Assembly: GCA_009992235.1 (NCBI GenBank)
Contig: JAACVZ010000002.1
Location: 1 to 64,000, forward strand
DNA length: 64,000 nt
Origin: Candidatus Saccharimonadota bacterium
Lineage (GTDB): Bacteria; Patescibacteriota; Saccharimonadia; Saccharimonadales; Saccharimonadaceae
Direction of reading: 5' to 3'
A program made the position numbers and the translations under genes. Below, in pieces: positions 44,647 through 56,171 of the stretch. Positions within the stretch are counted from its first letter, which is position 1. Each line of letters starts with the position of its first letter. The notes below the pieces were generated by a model, which was not told the DNA's origin, did not search any database, and worked only from the letters and a program-made list of their open reading frames with translations.

Positions 44647-46443
44647 TTACGGAGTCTGGAATACCCGACGTTCACCAGAAGACCAGTAAAGAATGTCCGT
44701 GTAGCGGCTCACTGGCGACACAAAATATACATCGTCTGCCGTTGCCGTAACCCCTTGCGTGTGAACGTATTGGGTGGTTGACTGATATAACCCGATAGCC
44801 GGAGCATCCTTCAACCACTGCGTTGCGAAGGTGGCGTATTTAGCGTTACGAAGGTCCATTTCACTTCGCGACCGTGCGCTTACCAACGCCTCGTCACTAA
44901 TAGAGCTACGGTAGTTTGCGAAGTTCAGCCCTGCGCTAGCCTGTGATGAGTGCCAGTAGGCGTAGACATCCGGGTCACCACCAACCGTTAGCCTATACAG
45001 TAGAACGTCATACTGTCGAGGCCTCAAAACATCCTGAGCGACGTTCTGTGTTGGATCGTTAGGATCAACTATATTAGTTGTGATAGTCACGCCCAATTCC
45101 CTCCACTGTGCGGTTAGTGGCACAAGAACCTTCTCGAAGTCGTTATTTTTTGTCGTAACCAACGATAGGCGCAAACTCTCGCCGTCCTTCTTTCGCTCAC
45201 CGTCCACTAACTTCCAGCCAGCCTCATCAAGAAGCGAAGCAGCCCGCTTCATGTCGTACGCTGGCTCCTTTGGCATGTCTTCAGCGTCCAGTCGAACGCC
45301 GATAGTCGGAAGATAAAGCGCCGGAATATCGGTAGACAAACTGTCGCGGAGCGCTTTCGTGTCAGTTGCGGCTTGAAGCGCCAGCCGAACCTTCGTGTCG
45401 CGAAGCACTGGGCTGGCCGTATTGAATATTGCGTACACGCCACTATTCACAGCGTTATACTCTACATCGTAACGGCTACCTTCAAGTAGGCTTGCACCAA
45501 CCACCGAGATATCGCTTACGGCGTTTACCTCTCCAGCTCGAAGCGCGCGAACGATAGCGTCACTATCGCTGTAAACATGGAGTTGAAGCCTGTCGAGCTT
45601 TGCTGCGCCTCTATAGTAATCACTATTTCTAACCAGGTGAAGAACCTTCCTGCCGTTAGTCGCATCAACCTCCTGTAAAGCTCGGACAGCAAATGGCCCA
45701 CTTCCAATCGGCTCTACACTAAAATTATTCTCCGTAAGAGCTTGTGGCTCTACGTCTCTTAGCACATGCTCGGGTAGAACGGGCAACTGCTCAAGTGCAC
45801 TCGCGAACGGGGCATATGGGGCAGGGAGTTCAAACGAGACCGTCAGTGGGTCAACCTCTTTCACTTTAATACCCTCCCATCCAGTTATTGTCGAGTGAGT
45901 AGCTGGGTTATTTATAGTATTTACAGTATAGACAACATCCCTGGCGCGCACGTACAGACCATCCTGCCAACGAGCATCGGCCCGTATGGTCAACGTATAA
46001 GTTTTTCTATCCTCGCTCACTTTCATGCTATCGGCGAGGTCATAGTTCAGTCTACCTGTTTCATCAAACCGAAGTAACTTCGAGAAAATAAGTTCAGATG
46101 CAGATTCTTCAGCGCTACTTTGGGCAAACAACGGGTTTAAGCTATCGAGCGGACCTTGCACTGCCTCGGCATAAGTTCCCCCTTCAGCGGTCACGGTAGT
46201 GCGATAGCCTTCTTGATACCAGTAAAACTGAAGGCCAGTTGCTCCAACGATAAGACCAATAGCGAGAATCCATAGTGCAATATGGCGACGAACATCACGG
46301 AAATTATCGAGACGACGAAACACGAAGCGCCTGGCGTGCTTCACGGTTGCGCCCTCGGCTTTTTTAAGCCGGCGAGAAATATCTTTGGAGCTTACCGTAA
46401 GCTTACGGCGTTCTCGTTCAGGGTTTGGTTCGTTATCCGCCAC
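44647..46443 (-). CDS. Membrane-anchored oligopeptide-binding protein (SBP family 5)
   Basis: A ~50-residue basic cytoplasmic lead and one transmembrane helix (about residues 52-75, IALWILAIGLIVGATGLQFY) replace the usual lipoprotein signal. The rest is the extracellular solute-binding family 5 fold: EAVQGPLDSLNPLFAQ at the start, LTIRADARWQDGLYVRARDVVYTV and the late QYDVLLYRLTVGGDPDVYAYWHS. Family members present peptides or nickel to ABC permeases. No permease or ATPase genes are beside it. A substrate-scavenging function fits an epibiont. Confidence 0.88.
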   Translation of the reverse strand: MADNEPNPERERRKLTVSSKDISRRLKKAEGATVKHARRFVFRRLDNFRDVRRHIALWILAIGLIVGATGLQFYWYQEGYRTTVTAEGGTYAEAVQGPLDSLNPLFAQSSAEESASELIFSKLLRFDETGRLNYDLADSMKVSEDRKTYTLTIRADARWQDGLYVRARDVVYTVNTINNPATHSTITGWEGIKVKEVDPLTVSFELPAPYAPFASALEQLPVLPEHVLRDVEPQALTENNFSVEPIGSGPFAVRALQEVDATNGRKVLHLVRNSDYYRGAAKLDRLQLHVYSDSDAIVRALRAGEVNAVSDISVVGASLLEGSRYDVEYNAVNSGVYAIFNTASPVLRDTKVRLALQAATDTKALRDSLSTDIPALYLPTIGVRLDAEDMPKEPAYDMKRAASLLDEAGWKLVDGERKKDGESLRLSLVTTKNNDFEKVLVPLTAQWRELGVTITTNIVDPNDPTQNVAQDVLRPRQYDVLLYRLTVGGDPDVYAYWHSSQASAGLNFANYRSSISDEALVSARSRSEMDLRNAKYATFATQWLKDAPAIGLYQSTTQYVHTQGVTATADDVYFVSPVSRYTDILYWSSGERRVFQTP

Positions 46444-46457
46444 AAGCGAAGCACCCC

Positions 46458-46685
46458 CTACCGAGGGATAAGTAGTCCGGCGAAGATAGACAGGACAAAG
46501 ATGACCGCCAGAACAATAGTTGCTTCAAATAGGTTCTTATCGATACCACGACGGGTTGTAAAGAGTTCTCCAGAGCTACCAAAACCAGCACCAAGCGTTG
46601 CGCCTCGTTGTTGCAACAGAATAGACAGAACCATAAGGATGCCCGACCCAAGCATAGTTATCTGTAAAATCGTATCAATATTCAC
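46458..46685 (-). CDS. secG: Preprotein translocase subunit SecG
   Basis: SecG is the small auxiliary subunit of SecYEG. Two transmembrane segments (about residues 5-25 and 52-72) with the cytoplasmic loop LLQQRGATLGAGFGSSGELFTTRRG between are typical. The length is 75. It lies downstream of a small membrane protein with stop-start overlap at 46685. Confidence 0.9.
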   Translation of the reverse strand: MNIDTILQITMLGSGILMVLSILLQQRGATLGAGFGSSGELFTTRRGIDKNLFEATIVLAVIFVLSIFAGLLIPR

Positions 46686-47074
46686 TACATACTCCTTGCG
46701 TATCGTCGGCGTATATTAAACGACGTACTTACTATATAGTTTACCAGACTTAGGATGATTCCGGTAAGGATCGAGTTACCAAACGACATCGAGAAACCAG
46801 GCGTTAACATTAGTGAATAATAGACAATCAACCCGTTAAGAATAAGTGTAAAGAGACCAAGGGTTAGAAGGATGGCTGGTAATGAAACGACCACCAGAAG
46901 GGGCTTAATAAATGTCGTCACTGCAGCAAGAATGAACCCGGCAATGAAGAAGCCGCTAAGACCAGAGGTGATCACAAAATCGTCGTACCCGGTACCAAGT
47001 AGACGCACAGCTACCCATAACCCAAGGCTGCTGAGGATCCATCTGGCAAAAAAAAGAGCTACCTGCTTTTTCAT
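46685..47074 (-). CDS. Phage-holin-4-2-like (DUF4 TMS) membrane protein, 129 aa
   Basis: Four transmembrane helices in a short protein starting FFARWILSSLGLWVAVRLLG, then AGFILAAVTTFIKPLLVVVSLPAILLTLGLFTLILNGLIVYY and a final helix, the pattern of the PF04020 family (mycobacterial 4-TMS holin-like, no proven function). Upstream of secG and downstream of pepP on the same strand. Confidence 0.8.
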   Translation of the reverse strand: MKKQVALFFARWILSSLGLWVAVRLLGTGYDDFVITSGLSGFFIAGFILAAVTTFIKPLLVVVSLPAILLTLGLFTLILNGLIVYYSLMLTPGFSMSFGNSILTGIILSLVNYIVSTSFNIRRRYARSM

Positions 47075-47092
47075 ATATTACTCACTATTGTA

Positions 47093-48190
47093 TCACAGTG
47101 CGGTTGCCAGCGACGCGCTGAGAACCTCATTACCATCAGTGGTAACTAAAACATCATCTTCAATTCGAACGCCTATTCCCTCTTCAGGAACATATATACC
47201 AGGCTCTACCGTCAGAACCATGCCTGGCGCAAATTCAGTATATCCGCCAAGGCTCTCGTGGACATCAATGCCGAGTCCATGACTGACTGCGTGAGGGAAG
47301 TATTTCCGGAAATCGTCCGCCTTGTCGTAAAGGTTCACCGACCGAAGCGCCTGCTTCATAATTTCATCGGCTTGCTCCCCATACTCCCGCAACTTCACGC
47401 CTGGACGAATAAGCGCAATTATGTCCTTTTGCGCCTTCTCGACAGCTTTGTGAATTTCCCGCTCGCGGGTTGAAGGAGAGCCGATAGCATAGGTACGAGT
47501 AATATCGGCATTAAAGTAGCTAGCCTGTGCGCCAACGTCAATAAGTACCGTCCCATTTTTCGGCAATGCATCATTATTCTGGCAATAATGCAGCGTGCAG
47601 GCGTTCTTGCCGCTTGCTACGATTGGGTCGTAGGCGTGACCCTGCAACCCGGTCGCTCTAAAAGCTCGATTAAACTCGGCTTCAATTTCATATTCATGGG
47701 AAAACTCGGGTAGCCGACGCTTAACGTCCTCGAACGCCTCGTTCGTCACACGAATGGCCTCCCGAAGCGCCTCAATTTCATGCGGCTGTTTTATGGCTCG
47801 AGCACGAGCAAACGCAACCCGATATTCTTCTACAACTTCCGACGAATGCGGAAGCTCAATGCCCAACTCTTTGAGCAGTTTTGCGCCTTCCTTTGCAGAC
47901 AAAACCTCATCGCAACCACTTATTTTTATAGCCTCAGCCGCCGATAGGCCTCCATCAAAAATACGCTCAATTTCAGTTCTCTCGGGCATAACAAGATACC
48001 GGCGCGCCGGGGTATAGATTGCTGCCCAGTCCGGCTCGCTTATGCCTGTTATGTAAAGGAAATTAGCTTCTTGAACGAATGGAAAAGACATGTCCCCGCG
48101 TCGTGGCTGCAGTGAATTTCCAACAAGCACCAACGGTGCATCCTTCAGGCCGCCTAGCCTTTCATAGTTATGTACAGGAAGATGCGTCAT
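47093..48190 (-). CDS. pepP: Xaa-Pro aminopeptidase (PepP-like, M24)
   Basis: A metalloenzyme that removes N-terminal residues before proline. It has a small N-terminal domain and a pita-bread domain with the metal ligands in TVLIDVGAQASYFNADITRTY (two Asp), HAVSHGLGIDVHE (His), MVLTVEPGIYVPEEG (Glu) and VRIEDDVLVT (Glu). Length 365 is a little short of the usual ~440 because the N-domain is reduced. It overlaps the uvrC stop by one base. Confidence 0.94.
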   Translation of the reverse strand: MTHLPVHNYERLGGLKDAPLVLVGNSLQPRRGDMSFPFVQEANFLYITGISEPDWAAIYTPARRYLVMPERTEIERIFDGGLSAAEAIKISGCDEVLSAKEGAKLLKELGIELPHSSEVVEEYRVAFARARAIKQPHEIEALREAIRVTNEAFEDVKRRLPEFSHEYEIEAEFNRAFRATGLQGHAYDPIVASGKNACTLHYCQNNDALPKNGTVLIDVGAQASYFNADITRTYAIGSPSTREREIHKAVEKAQKDIIALIRPGVKLREYGEQADEIMKQALRSVNLYDKADDFRKYFPHAVSHGLGIDVHESLGGYTEFAPGMVLTVEPGIYVPEEGIGVRIEDDVLVTTDGNEVLSASLATAL

Positions 48191-49776
48191 TATTTCGAAG
48201 TCCTTTCTTGATATACAAGAATTGCTTTTGCAGCACCAATAGCCGCGGTTATTTCCTCCAGCGACGCCTCATTTACTCCACGCATGCTACCGAATGTTCG
48301 AAGTAGTTTTTTGCGGGTGGCTGGGCCAATGCCCGGAATGATATCGAGCGCACTCGCCGTCTGCCTAGTTCCGCGCAGCACCGAATGATAACTAATCGCA
48401 AACCGATGCGACTCATCACGAATACGCTGAATTAGTTTTGTGACATCGCTATAACGTGCTGGAGCGACGTTAGACCCCCGAAGGTTCCTGGCGTGGCCTG
48501 AAGTATGCGTTGAACCAAGGTGAAGATTAACTTGAATATATTCACCGTCTGCACGCACGGCAACGCCTCGGTCTTGAATAGTGCCGTCGATATACGACTG
48601 AAGCGTCTTGAGCCGAGCGCCAGAATGTTCACGATGTACCAATATTTCTTCATTCCGTTTTGCGACGCTGACCACCGCCACACCGCGTACTTCGCGCTCT
48701 TTCATTGCACGAATAGCGGCCTCGAGTTGGCCCTTACCGCCATCGATAAGTACCACTTGTGGCATACCCCAGCTTTTTATGTTCTTCTCGCTAAAGCGCC
48801 TTGCGATTACTTCGTACATATTAGCGTAATCGTCATTTTTCTGTTGGCGCATTTTAAACTTTCGATATTCGGCCCGGTCACTAACACCGTTAGTAAATAC
48901 CACCATACTAGCAACGACATCGGTTCCGCTAATATGGCTAATGTCGTAGCCCTCAATGCGTGAAGGTGTTTTTTCGAGGCCTAGCAAGAAAGCGAGGTCA
49001 CTCAGGGCCCTGTCTTTACTGATATCGAGGAATTCTTTGTCGCCAAACATAATCCGCTGTTGTAACGCCCGTAGGTCACTAAGTTGATTTCGAAACCTAG
49101 CTGCCATTTCAAAGTCTTGGTCGGCTGCGGCTCGTTGCATATGTGTTTCAATATCTTTGATGATTTCTTTGCGCCCACCTTTAATATAGCGGATGAGTCG
49201 ACGAAGCACCTTTTTATAATCGGCAGAAGTCATATCGGGACTAGGGTTCAAGCCAATGTGTGTGTCCAGATCGGTCTTCGCTTTTCCCTTCACTGGCTTT
49301 GTGTAATAAGGGAACACTCGGCGCAAATACCGAAGCGCCTTTTTGATAGCGAATCCGTTATAGTATGGTCCAAAATATTCCGCACCATCGTCGGCCGGAT
49401 TACGCGTGAATCCTACTGTTGGCCATTCGCTTTTCATATCAATCCGCACAAACATCTGCGACTTGTCGTCGCGAAGTAGCACGTTATAGCGCGGCATGTA
49501 GCGCTTCACCATTTCGCTCTCTAGAAATAGGGCGTCCAGCTCGCTCTCGGTTTCTATCCAGTCGGTGTCGTAAATCTCAGCGACAAGCGCCTGGGTTTTC
49601 ACGTCCATATCGCGAGATTTTTGAAAATACTGTCGCACTCGATTCTTCAATACTGCCGCTTTGCCAACATAAATAATTTCGCCGGTCGCCGATTTATGAA
49701 AATAGACCCCAGCCGAACGCGGGAGTGTTTTTAGTTTCTCTTCAAGCTCCTTGTTCACCGAGTAAACCTCACTCAA
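48190..49776 (-). CDS. uvrC: Excinuclease ABC subunit C
   Basis: UvrC makes both incisions of nucleotide excision repair. The N-terminus is a GIY-YIG domain ([20 protein letters not shown]), followed by a UVR segment ([17 protein letters not shown]), the RNase-H-like endonuclease domain ([36 protein letters not shown]) and C-terminal HhH ([15 protein letters not shown]). Length 528 is shorter than the usual ~600. UvrA lies at 53289; UvrB is not in the window. Confidence 0.96.
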   Translation of the reverse strand: MSEVYSVNKELEEKLKTLPRSAGVYFHKSATGEIIYVGKAAVLKNRVRQYFQKSRDMDVKTQALVAEIYDTDWIETESELDALFLESEMVKRYMPRYNVLLRDDKSQMFVRIDMKSEWPTVGFTRNPADDGAEYFGPYYNGFAIKKALRYLRRVFPYYTKPVKGKAKTDLDTHIGLNPSPDMTSADYKKVLRRLIRYIKGGRKEIIKDIETHMQRAAADQDFEMAARFRNQLSDLRALQQRIMFGDKEFLDISKDRALSDLAFLLGLEKTPSRIEGYDISHISGTDVVASMVVFTNGVSDRAEYRKFKMRQQKNDDYANMYEVIARRFSEKNIKSWGMPQVVLIDGGKGQLEAAIRAMKEREVRGVAVVSVAKRNEEILVHREHSGARLKTLQSYIDGTIQDRGVAVRADGEYIQVNLHLGSTHTSGHARNLRGSNVAPARYSDVTKLIQRIRDESHRFAISYHSVLRGTRQTASALDIIPGIGPATRKKLLRTFGSMRGVNEASLEEITAAIGAAKAILVYQERTSK

Positions 49777-50662
49777 CTACCGCAGTCTTACATGCCGGTG
49801 TGTGAAAAAGCAGCTCCGGGTTCTTCTTACAGTCTTCGCAAATGAGTACAAGGTCGTTACAGCTATTCAGCGCGCAGTTTTCAAAGTTGCTGGTTTTACC
49901 CGCACAGTGCGTACATTCACCAATAGTCTTCGCCTTGTCCGAGAAGTTAACAGTCATGCGGTCGTCGAAGACTCGCAAGCTTCCTTCCCAAAAACCGTCG
50001 TCGCCATAGGCTTCGCCGTATTTCACAATCCCACCATCAACCTGATACACATCTTTGAAACCACGTTTTTTCATCATGGCGCTAATAACTTCGCAGCGAA
50101 TACCGCCAGTACAGTAAGTTACGACTTTTTTATCTTTAATGTCATCATACTTGTCGCTTTCAAGTTCAGCAATAAAATCGCGAGACGTGTTAGTATTTGG
50201 CACGATGGCATTCTTAAATTTGCCAATCTTTGCTTCGTGCGCGTTGCGACCATCGAAGAAAACAACATCGTCACCATAGGCTGCAATTAATTCGTGCAGC
50301 TGTTTTGGTTTAAGATGCTCACCGCTGCCAATGACGCCATTTTCATCAACCTCAAATTCGTCATCACTATTTTTGAACCCAACAAGCTCACGTCGGTGTT
50401 TCACGCTCATTCTAGGAAAGTCTTCGCGCGACCCCTCACTCCATTTGAATGTTGTACCCTTAAATGCCGGGTAAGCCTTGGTAGATTTTACGTAGGCCTT
50501 AAGATCATCAATATCACCCCCAACCGTCCCGTTAATGCCGTGACGACTCACGATAATCCGCCCGCGAAGGCTCAAGCTGTCGCAAAGTGTTTTTTGCCAT
50601 AGCCTGACCGCTTCAGGGTCGCTAAGCGGGGCAAACATGTAGTAAAGTATGATTTTTTGCAT
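49769..50662 (-). CDS. trhO: tRNA uridine(34) hydroxylase TrhO (YceA), rhodanese-like
   Basis: TrhO makes 5-hydroxyuridine at position 34 of tRNA. The rhodanese domain carries the Cys loop [21 protein letters not shown]; upstream are [18 protein letters not shown] and [18 protein letters not shown]-terminal zinc-like cluster ([20 protein letters not shown]...LICEDCKKN) is typical. It overlaps uvrC by 8 nt. Confidence 0.93.
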   Translation of the reverse strand: MQKIILYYMFAPLSDPEAVRLWQKTLCDSLSLRGRIIVSRHGINGTVGGDIDDLKAYVKSTKAYPAFKGTTFKWSEGSREDFPRMSVKHRRELVGFKNSDDEFEVDENGVIGSGEHLKPKQLHELIAAYGDDVVFFDGRNAHEAKIGKFKNAIVPNTNTSRDFIAELESDKYDDIKDKKVVTYCTGGIRCEVISAMMKKRGFKDVYQVDGGIVKYGEAYGDDGFWEGSLRVFDDRMTVNFSDKAKTIGECTHCAGKTSNFENCALNSCNDLVLICEDCKKNPELLFHTPACKTAVVE

Positions 50663-50684
50663 GTCTTTACGCCCCTAACTGATA

Positions 50685-51389
50685 CTAGGAAGATTTATCA
50701 GATGATTCGTCTGATGACTCTTTTGACTCATCGCCTTCTGCCGTTGCTTCGTCGTCACCTTCAACTTCAACTTCAGATTCGTCTTCTGCGTCACCGGCTG
50801 CGGCTTCGTTGGCTGCTTCAAGTGCTGCGGGTTCGTAAACGTTCGCGATCACGAGGTGTAGATCTTGCTCGGCATCGGCGTATTCAACGCCTTCAGGAAG
50901 CGTCACGTCAGCTAATGTAATTTTGTCGTGGGTCGATTCAAGATTGATTGTTGATATCTCAAGTGATTCGGGAAGATCGGCTGGCTTCGCTTTAACTTCA
51001 ACGGTGTCGAGTGCTTGAAGAATAATCAGACCGGCACGTTCAGCTGGACTTTCACCCTTTCCAGTAAAGACAAGGCTAACTTCAGTTGTAATAACATCGT
51101 CTTGACGGATAGCATGAAACGCAATGTGTCGCACTTGGTGCTTCACTGGGTCAAAATCGACGTCTTTAATAATCGCAAGTTGCTTGCTGCCATCGATAGT
51201 CAACTTAACAGGAGTGTGTCGTCCGGCTTCGTGTACAACCTTTGTTGTCTCAACAACTGCTGACTGCGTTGAAATAGGTTCGTCGTTACCACCATACACA
51301 ACGCTCGGAACAAACCCGTCCTGGCGAAGCTTTGCGACACGCTTACCTGTCACATCTCGTTTTTGCAGTTTCAATGAAATATCGTGCAT
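50685..51389 (-). CDS. rplY: 50S ribosomal protein bL25 (CTC form)
   Basis: bL25 binds 5S rRNA. The N-terminal ~95 residues (LKLQKRDVTGKRVAKLRQDGFVPSVVYG...) are the bL25 domain, followed by the CTC beta domain (AEFRAIRQDDVIT-type: HIAFHAIRQDDVITTEVSLVF, INLESTHDKITLADVTLPEGVEY). The last ~50 residues are an acidic Glu/Ser/Asp tail. Length 234 is on the long side because of it. Confidence 0.95.
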   Translation of the reverse strand: MHDISLKLQKRDVTGKRVAKLRQDGFVPSVVYGGNDEPISTQSAVVETTKVVHEAGRHTPVKLTIDGSKQLAIIKDVDFDPVKHQVRHIAFHAIRQDDVITTEVSLVFTGKGESPAERAGLIILQALDTVEVKAKPADLPESLEISTINLESTHDKITLADVTLPEGVEYADAEQDLHLVIANVYEPAALEAANEAAAGDAEDESEVEVEGDDEATAEGDESKESSDESSDKSS

Positions 51390-51516
51390 TCTCTGTATCT
51401 CCCGTTATATTCTTCCAATACTTTTCTCTATTATACCACTTCTCACCCCTGATTCCTACTGTCGCCTACGGTAGACTTGCCAAAACGCTTGTGTAAATCC
51501 ATACTAGGCACTATAT

Positions 51517-53292
51517 ATGGGGCATCACCGACGACAACTGGGCGCAACGCTACACGACAAAGGTGTCGACTTCGCCGTATGGGCTCCGTTTGCAAAGTCG
51601 GTTTCTCTGCTTCTATTGCTCGACTTTGACTGGGAAGAGCACCCCTTAATTAAGGATGAAGACGGCACCTGGACAATAGAAGATGTCGACGCAAAAGCCG
51701 GCCGATCATACAAATATAAAATTGTTACCCCCGACGGTCGTGAACTCGAGCGCAATGACCCATACGCCAGACAGCTCACCGACTCGGACAACGGTGCCTC
51801 AATTATTACCGTCCGCGACTTCGAGTGGGAGCAGGCCTCGACGTTTACGCCCGTACCGAAAGAACTAGCAGTTATATATGAACTCCACGTTGGCACGTTC
51901 AATAGACCCGATGCTTCAACGCCCGGTACGTTCTTAACCGCCATTGAAAAACTCGATTACCTAAAAGATCTTGGAGTAACGCACATTGAGCTAATGCCCA
52001 TAACAAGTATGGCGTCTAGCCAGGGCTGGGGATATGCCCCAAACTACATATTTTCAGTTGAAAACACGTATGGTGGTCGTCGCGGACTGCTCGACTTCGT
52101 GAAAGCCTGCCACGAAAAAGGCATCGGCATAATTCTCGACGTGGTTTATAACCATTTCGGACCCGGAACCGACTTATGGCAGTTCGATGGCTGGAGCGAG
52201 AATGGCCGTGGCGGCATTTACTTCTATAACGACGAGCGTGGCGATACCCCCTGGGGCGGACGGCCGGATTACGGGCGACCGGAAGTTCGACAATTTATCC
52301 TCGATAACATCACGATGTGGCTGACTGAATTTAAAATCGACGGCCTCCGAGTAGATTCAACAATTTATATGCGAAATAGCAAAGGTTCAAGCAGTGAACC
52401 AGATGCCGACATTCCTGACGCTTGGAGCCTTCTGGCAGATATTACAACCTTAGCGAAGAAAATTAACCCTCGCGCCCTAATGATCGCCGAAGACACTTCG
52501 TCTAATGCCCAGCTTGTCAGCCCGGTTAATGACGGTGGTGCTGGGTTCGATGCACAGTGGGAGCTCGGTTTCCCTCACGTTATACGCGATAGCCTTAATA
52601 TCACCCAGAATCCATCTCAGGGCAGGCTTGACGGTATTGTTTGGGAGCTCAATCACAGCTACACGGGCAATGCGTTCGACAAAGTCATTTTTAGCGACTC
52701 CCACGACACCACTTCAAATGGTTCGGTTCGATTGAATGAAGCTGTATCCCCAGGCAATGCCGAAAGCGTCTCGGCTCGGCACTATGCCCTGCTTGCAAAC
52801 GCCGTCGCGCTGACTGCGCCAGGCATTCCAATGTTGCTACAGGGGCAAGAATTTATGCAAGAAGGCGCCTTCCATGACTGGCAAATGCTTGAGTGGAATA
52901 AAACTGAACAGTTCTCGGGCATTGTCCTCGCCCACAAACATCTCATCAGCCTACGTCACAACTCCTATGACAACACTCGCGGGCTGCTTGGTTCAGGGAT
53001 AAATGTTTTCCACCGCGACAACGACAATAACGTTATCGGCTATCACAGATGGGATAAAGGCGGTCCAAAAGACGACACGCTTATAATTGTTAACTCTGGT
53101 GGTGCCAGGTTTAAGAAATACGACATCACCCTACCTATTGGTGGCGATTGGCGTGTTCGATTTAATAGTAGCTGGAAAGGTTACAGTTCCGACTTTCACG
53201 AAACCAAGGTTGAGGTTGTTCGGGCGAGCGACGATGGCAACGCTGAACTAGTTATTGCTGACTATGGCGTGCTGATTTTGTCAAAAGACTAG
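51517..53292 (+). CDS. GH13 alpha-glucan enzyme (branching-enzyme/trehalohydrolase-like)
   Basis: An N-terminal CBM48-like domain ([16 protein letters not shown]) precedes the GH13 barrel with DVVYNHFGP, the nucleophile in [11 protein letters not shown], the acid/base Glu in LMIAEDTS and the transition-state Asp in VIFSDSHDT; the C-terminal domain ends at ILSKD. The sequence lies between GlgB (branching) and TreZ; the motif set leans to the GlgB side. No glycogen synthase or TreY is in the window. It is the only plus-strand gene between 46 and 64 kb, and its stop overlaps the uvrA stop by 4 nt. Annotation beyond family is uncertain. Confidence 0.85.
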   Translation: MGHHRRQLGATLHDKGVDFAVWAPFAKSVSLLLLLDFDWEEHPLIKDEDGTWTIEDVDAKAGRSYKYKIVTPDGRELERNDPYARQLTDSDNGASIITVRDFEWEQASTFTPVPKELAVIYELHVGTFNRPDASTPGTFLTAIEKLDYLKDLGVTHIELMPITSMASSQGWGYAPNYIFSVENTYGGRRGLLDFVKACHEKGIGIILDVVYNHFGPGTDLWQFDGWSENGRGGIYFYNDERGDTPWGGRPDYGRPEVRQFILDNITMWLTEFKIDGLRVDSTIYMRNSKGSSSEPDADIPDAWSLLADITTLAKKINPRALMIAEDTSSNAQLVSPVNDGGAGFDAQWELGFPHVIRDSLNITQNPSQGRLDGIVWELNHSYTGNAFDKVIFSDSHDTTSNGSVRLNEAVSPGNAESVSARHYALLANAVALTAPGIPMLLQGQEFMQEGAFHDWQMLEWNKTEQFSGIVLAHKHLISLRHNSYDNTRGLLGSGINVFHRDNDNNVIGYHRWDKGGPKDDTLIIVNSGGARFKKYDITLPIGGDWRVRFNSSWKGYSSDFHETKVEVVRASDDGNAELVIADYGVLILSKD

Positions 53293-56111
53293 CTTTTTTT
53301 GAACATTTCAGCGAGATACTGGCCGGTAAACGAATCTTTTCGAGCAGCCAGCGCCTCGGGCGTTCCCTCGGCAAGTACCATTCCTCCAGCGGCGCCACCT
53401 TCAGGTCCCATATCGATAATGTGGTCAGCTGTTTTGATAACGTCGAGGTTGTGCTCAATAATCACCATACTGTTACCGCCTTCAACGAGCTTTTGCAAAA
53501 TACCAAGCAAGCGCTTCACATCGTCGCTGTGAAGTCCGGTAGTTGGTTCATCGAGAATGTAGAGCGTCTTACCAGTCGATCGGCGCGATAGCTCTGACGC
53601 AAGCTTAATGCGCTGCGCCTCACCGCCACTAAATGTTGTCGCCGGTTGACCAAGATGTATGTAGCCAAGACCAACATCAACAAGCGTTTGTAGCTTACGC
53701 GCAATGGCAGGAATGTTTTCAAAGAACGTGGTTGCCTGCTCGACGGTCATAGCAAGCACGTCGCTAATAGTTGCGCCTTTATACTTAATCTCAAGCGCCT
53801 CGCGGTTGTATCGCTTGCCCTTGCAGACGTCACAAGTGACATACACATCGGGAAGGAAATGCATTTCAATTTTAATCACCCCGTCGCCCTGACAATTTTC
53901 ACAGCGACCACCTTTAACGTTAAAGCTGAATCGTCCGGCCTTGTAGCCGCGAATATTAGCTTCGGGCGTTCCTGCAAACAAATCGCGAATTGCCGTGAAC
54001 ACTCCGGTGTAAGTAGCTGGGTTAGACCGAGGCGTACGTCCAATAGCAGACTGGTCAATAACAATAACCTTATCGAGATGCGAGATGCCTTCAATACTAT
54101 CGTGCGAACCGGGGATATCGTGAGCCCTATGAAGACGCGCCGACAGTTCTTTTGCAAGAATGTCATTAACTAGTGTCGACTTACCGCTTCCACTGACACC
54201 ACTGACAACGGTAAGAGTTCCGAGTGGAATCTTTACGTCGATATTCTTAAGGTTGTTCTCTCGTGCTCCCTTTATCTCAAGAATACGGTCTTTTTGAACC
54301 GGTCGGCGCTTCTTTGGAACATCAATCTTTTCTGTTCCACTCAAATAACGTCCGGTGATGCTGTTCTGGTTCTTGGCGACTTCTTCGGGAGTTCCAGCTG
54401 CAACAACTTCTCCACCCGCAATACCAGCTCCAGGTCCAATATCAAGCAAGTAGTCGGCGTGGCGAATGGTGTCTTCGTCATGCTCGACCACCAGAACGGT
54501 GTTGCCGAGGTCACGAAGGTGCTTCAATGTAGCAATAAGACGATCGTTGTCGCGTTGATGAAGACCGATAGACGGCTCGTCAAGCACATACAGCACCCCT
54601 TGGAGCCCAGAACCAATTTGCGTCGCCAGCCGTATTCGCTGTGCCTCGCCACCAGACAGTGTATTCGCTGCTCGAGATAACTCTAGATAACTAAGTCCAA
54701 CATTGTTCATAAAGCCAAGTCGCGATTTAATCTCTTTCATAATTTGAGCCGCAATAAACGCCTCTTGGTCAGTAAGTTGCAACTTATTCTCAAACAAATC
54801 TAGAGCCTCTTCGACCCCAAGTGTACAAATATCCATAATACTAAGTTCGTGGATTGTCACTGCAAGCACCACGGGCTTCAAGCGCGAGCCGTGACAGACG
54901 TGACACTCACGTTCCCGCATGAAACGTTCGATATCTTTTCGCATAAAGTCACTGTCTGTCTCTTTATAGCGACGTTCGAGGTTAGGGATAACCCCTTCGT
55001 AAACCGCCGAGTAACTGCGGCCATCACCAAGACTAACCTCATAACGGTCACTACCCGTTCCATAGAGAACCTTTTCAATTGCCTCAGGGCTAAGTTCCCG
55101 CACCGGTACCTTCAAGCTAAAACCATGACGGTCGGCAACTGCCGCAAGACGCTTCATGTACCACGCGTCGGCGTTGACGCGGTTATACGGACGAATAGCA
55201 CCCTCTGAAATAGTCAGACTTGGGTTAAACACGAGCTCTGGGTCGACCTCCAACCGATTTCCTAGGCCCGTACAAACAGGGCAGGCACCTTGTGGCGCGT
55301 TGAAGCTAAATAGGCGCGGCTCAAGCTCGGGAATTTCTTCTTCAGGATGGTCCACGCAGGCATAGCGTTGGCTATAAATGTGCGCAGTATCGGCATCAAC
55401 ATCGAGTACTTCAACCACACCATTCGCAAGCTCAAGCGCCTGCTCGACAGATTGCGTTACCCGCCCAATAACATCCTTCGAAAGCGCGATGCGATCGACA
55501 ACCAGTTCCAGGGAGTGCTTATAGTTTTTGTCGAGGTCAGGGAATTCATCAAGCGAATACACAACACCGTCAACCCGAACACGAGCAAACCCAAGGCGCC
55601 TGTACTGTTCAGGAATATGTGCGAATTCTCCCTTTTTACTCTTAGCAATTGGCGCCAGAAGCATGATACGAGAACCTTCAGGAAATTTCATAATTTCGTC
55701 GATAATGTCCTGCGGTGTTCGACGTTGGACCGATTTACCACACACCGGACAGTGCGGCACGCCAATGCGCGCATAGAGAAGTCGAAGATAATCGTATATT
55801 TCAGTGACGGTAGCTACGGTCGATCGCGGATTTCGGCTGGTTGATTTCTGGTCAATGCTAATAGCCGGACTAAGACCGTCTATTTGGTCGACATCAGGCT
55901 TTTCCATAAGCCCCAAGAACTGCCGGGCGTAACTCGAGAGGCTTTCGACGTATCGACGTTGTCCTTCTGCGTAAATAGTATCGAACGCCAGACTAGATTT
56001 ACCCGAGCCGCTAAGCCCGGTAATAACTACCAATTTATCACGCGGAATTTCAACCTGAATATTCTTCAGGTTGTGCTCGCGGGCACCAAAAACACGTATA
56101 CTCTCTGACAT
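53289..56111 (-). CDS. uvrA: Excinuclease ABC subunit A
   Basis: UvrA is the damage-recognition ATPase of nucleotide excision repair. It has two ABC cassettes ([36 protein letters not shown]), zinc fingers ([30 protein letters not shown] with [10 protein letters not shown]), signature [16 protein letters not shown] and [15 protein letters not shown], and Walker [16 protein letters not shown] and [14 protein letters not shown]. Length 940 is normal. A TATAAT (56121-56126) ends 9 nt before ATG, so it is probably leaderless. Confidence 0.98.
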   Translation of the reverse strand: MSESIRVFGAREHNLKNIQVEIPRDKLVVITGLSGSGKSSLAFDTIYAEGQRRYVESLSSYARQFLGLMEKPDVDQIDGLSPAISIDQKSTSRNPRSTVATVTEIYDYLRLLYARIGVPHCPVCGKSVQRRTPQDIIDEIMKFPEGSRIMLLAPIAKSKKGEFAHIPEQYRRLGFARVRVDGVVYSLDEFPDLDKNYKHSLELVVDRIALSKDVIGRVTQSVEQALELANGVVEVLDVDADTAHIYSQRYACVDHPEEEIPELEPRLFSFNAPQGACPVCTGLGNRLEVDPELVFNPSLTISEGAIRPYNRVNADAWYMKRLAAVADRHGFSLKVPVRELSPEAIEKVLYGTGSDRYEVSLGDGRSYSAVYEGVIPNLERRYKETDSDFMRKDIERFMRERECHVCHGSRLKPVVLAVTIHELSIMDICTLGVEEALDLFENKLQLTDQEAFIAAQIMKEIKSRLGFMNNVGLSYLELSRAANTLSGGEAQRIRLATQIGSGLQGVLYVLDEPSIGLHQRDNDRLIATLKHLRDLGNTVLVVEHDEDTIRHADYLLDIGPGAGIAGGEVVAAGTPEEVAKNQNSITGRYLSGTEKIDVPKKRRPVQKDRILEIKGARENNLKNIDVKIPLGTLTVVSGVSGSGKSTLVNDILAKELSARLHRAHDIPGSHDSIEGISHLDKVIVIDQSAIGRTPRSNPATYTGVFTAIRDLFAGTPEANIRGYKAGRFSFNVKGGRCENCQGDGVIKIEMHFLPDVYVTCDVCKGKRYNREALEIKYKGATISDVLAMTVEQATTFFENIPAIARKLQTLVDVGLGYIHLGQPATTFSGGEAQRIKLASELSRRSTGKTLYILDEPTTGLHSDDVKRLLGILQKLVEGGNSMVIIEHNLDVIKTADHIIDMGPEGGAAGGMVLAEGTPEALAARKDSFTGQYLAEMFKKS

Positions 56112-56171
56112 ATCTGGACTATTATACGCCGTTCTTCAAGCTTTTTCCAGTCTCTGCACTAAGGATGGCGC

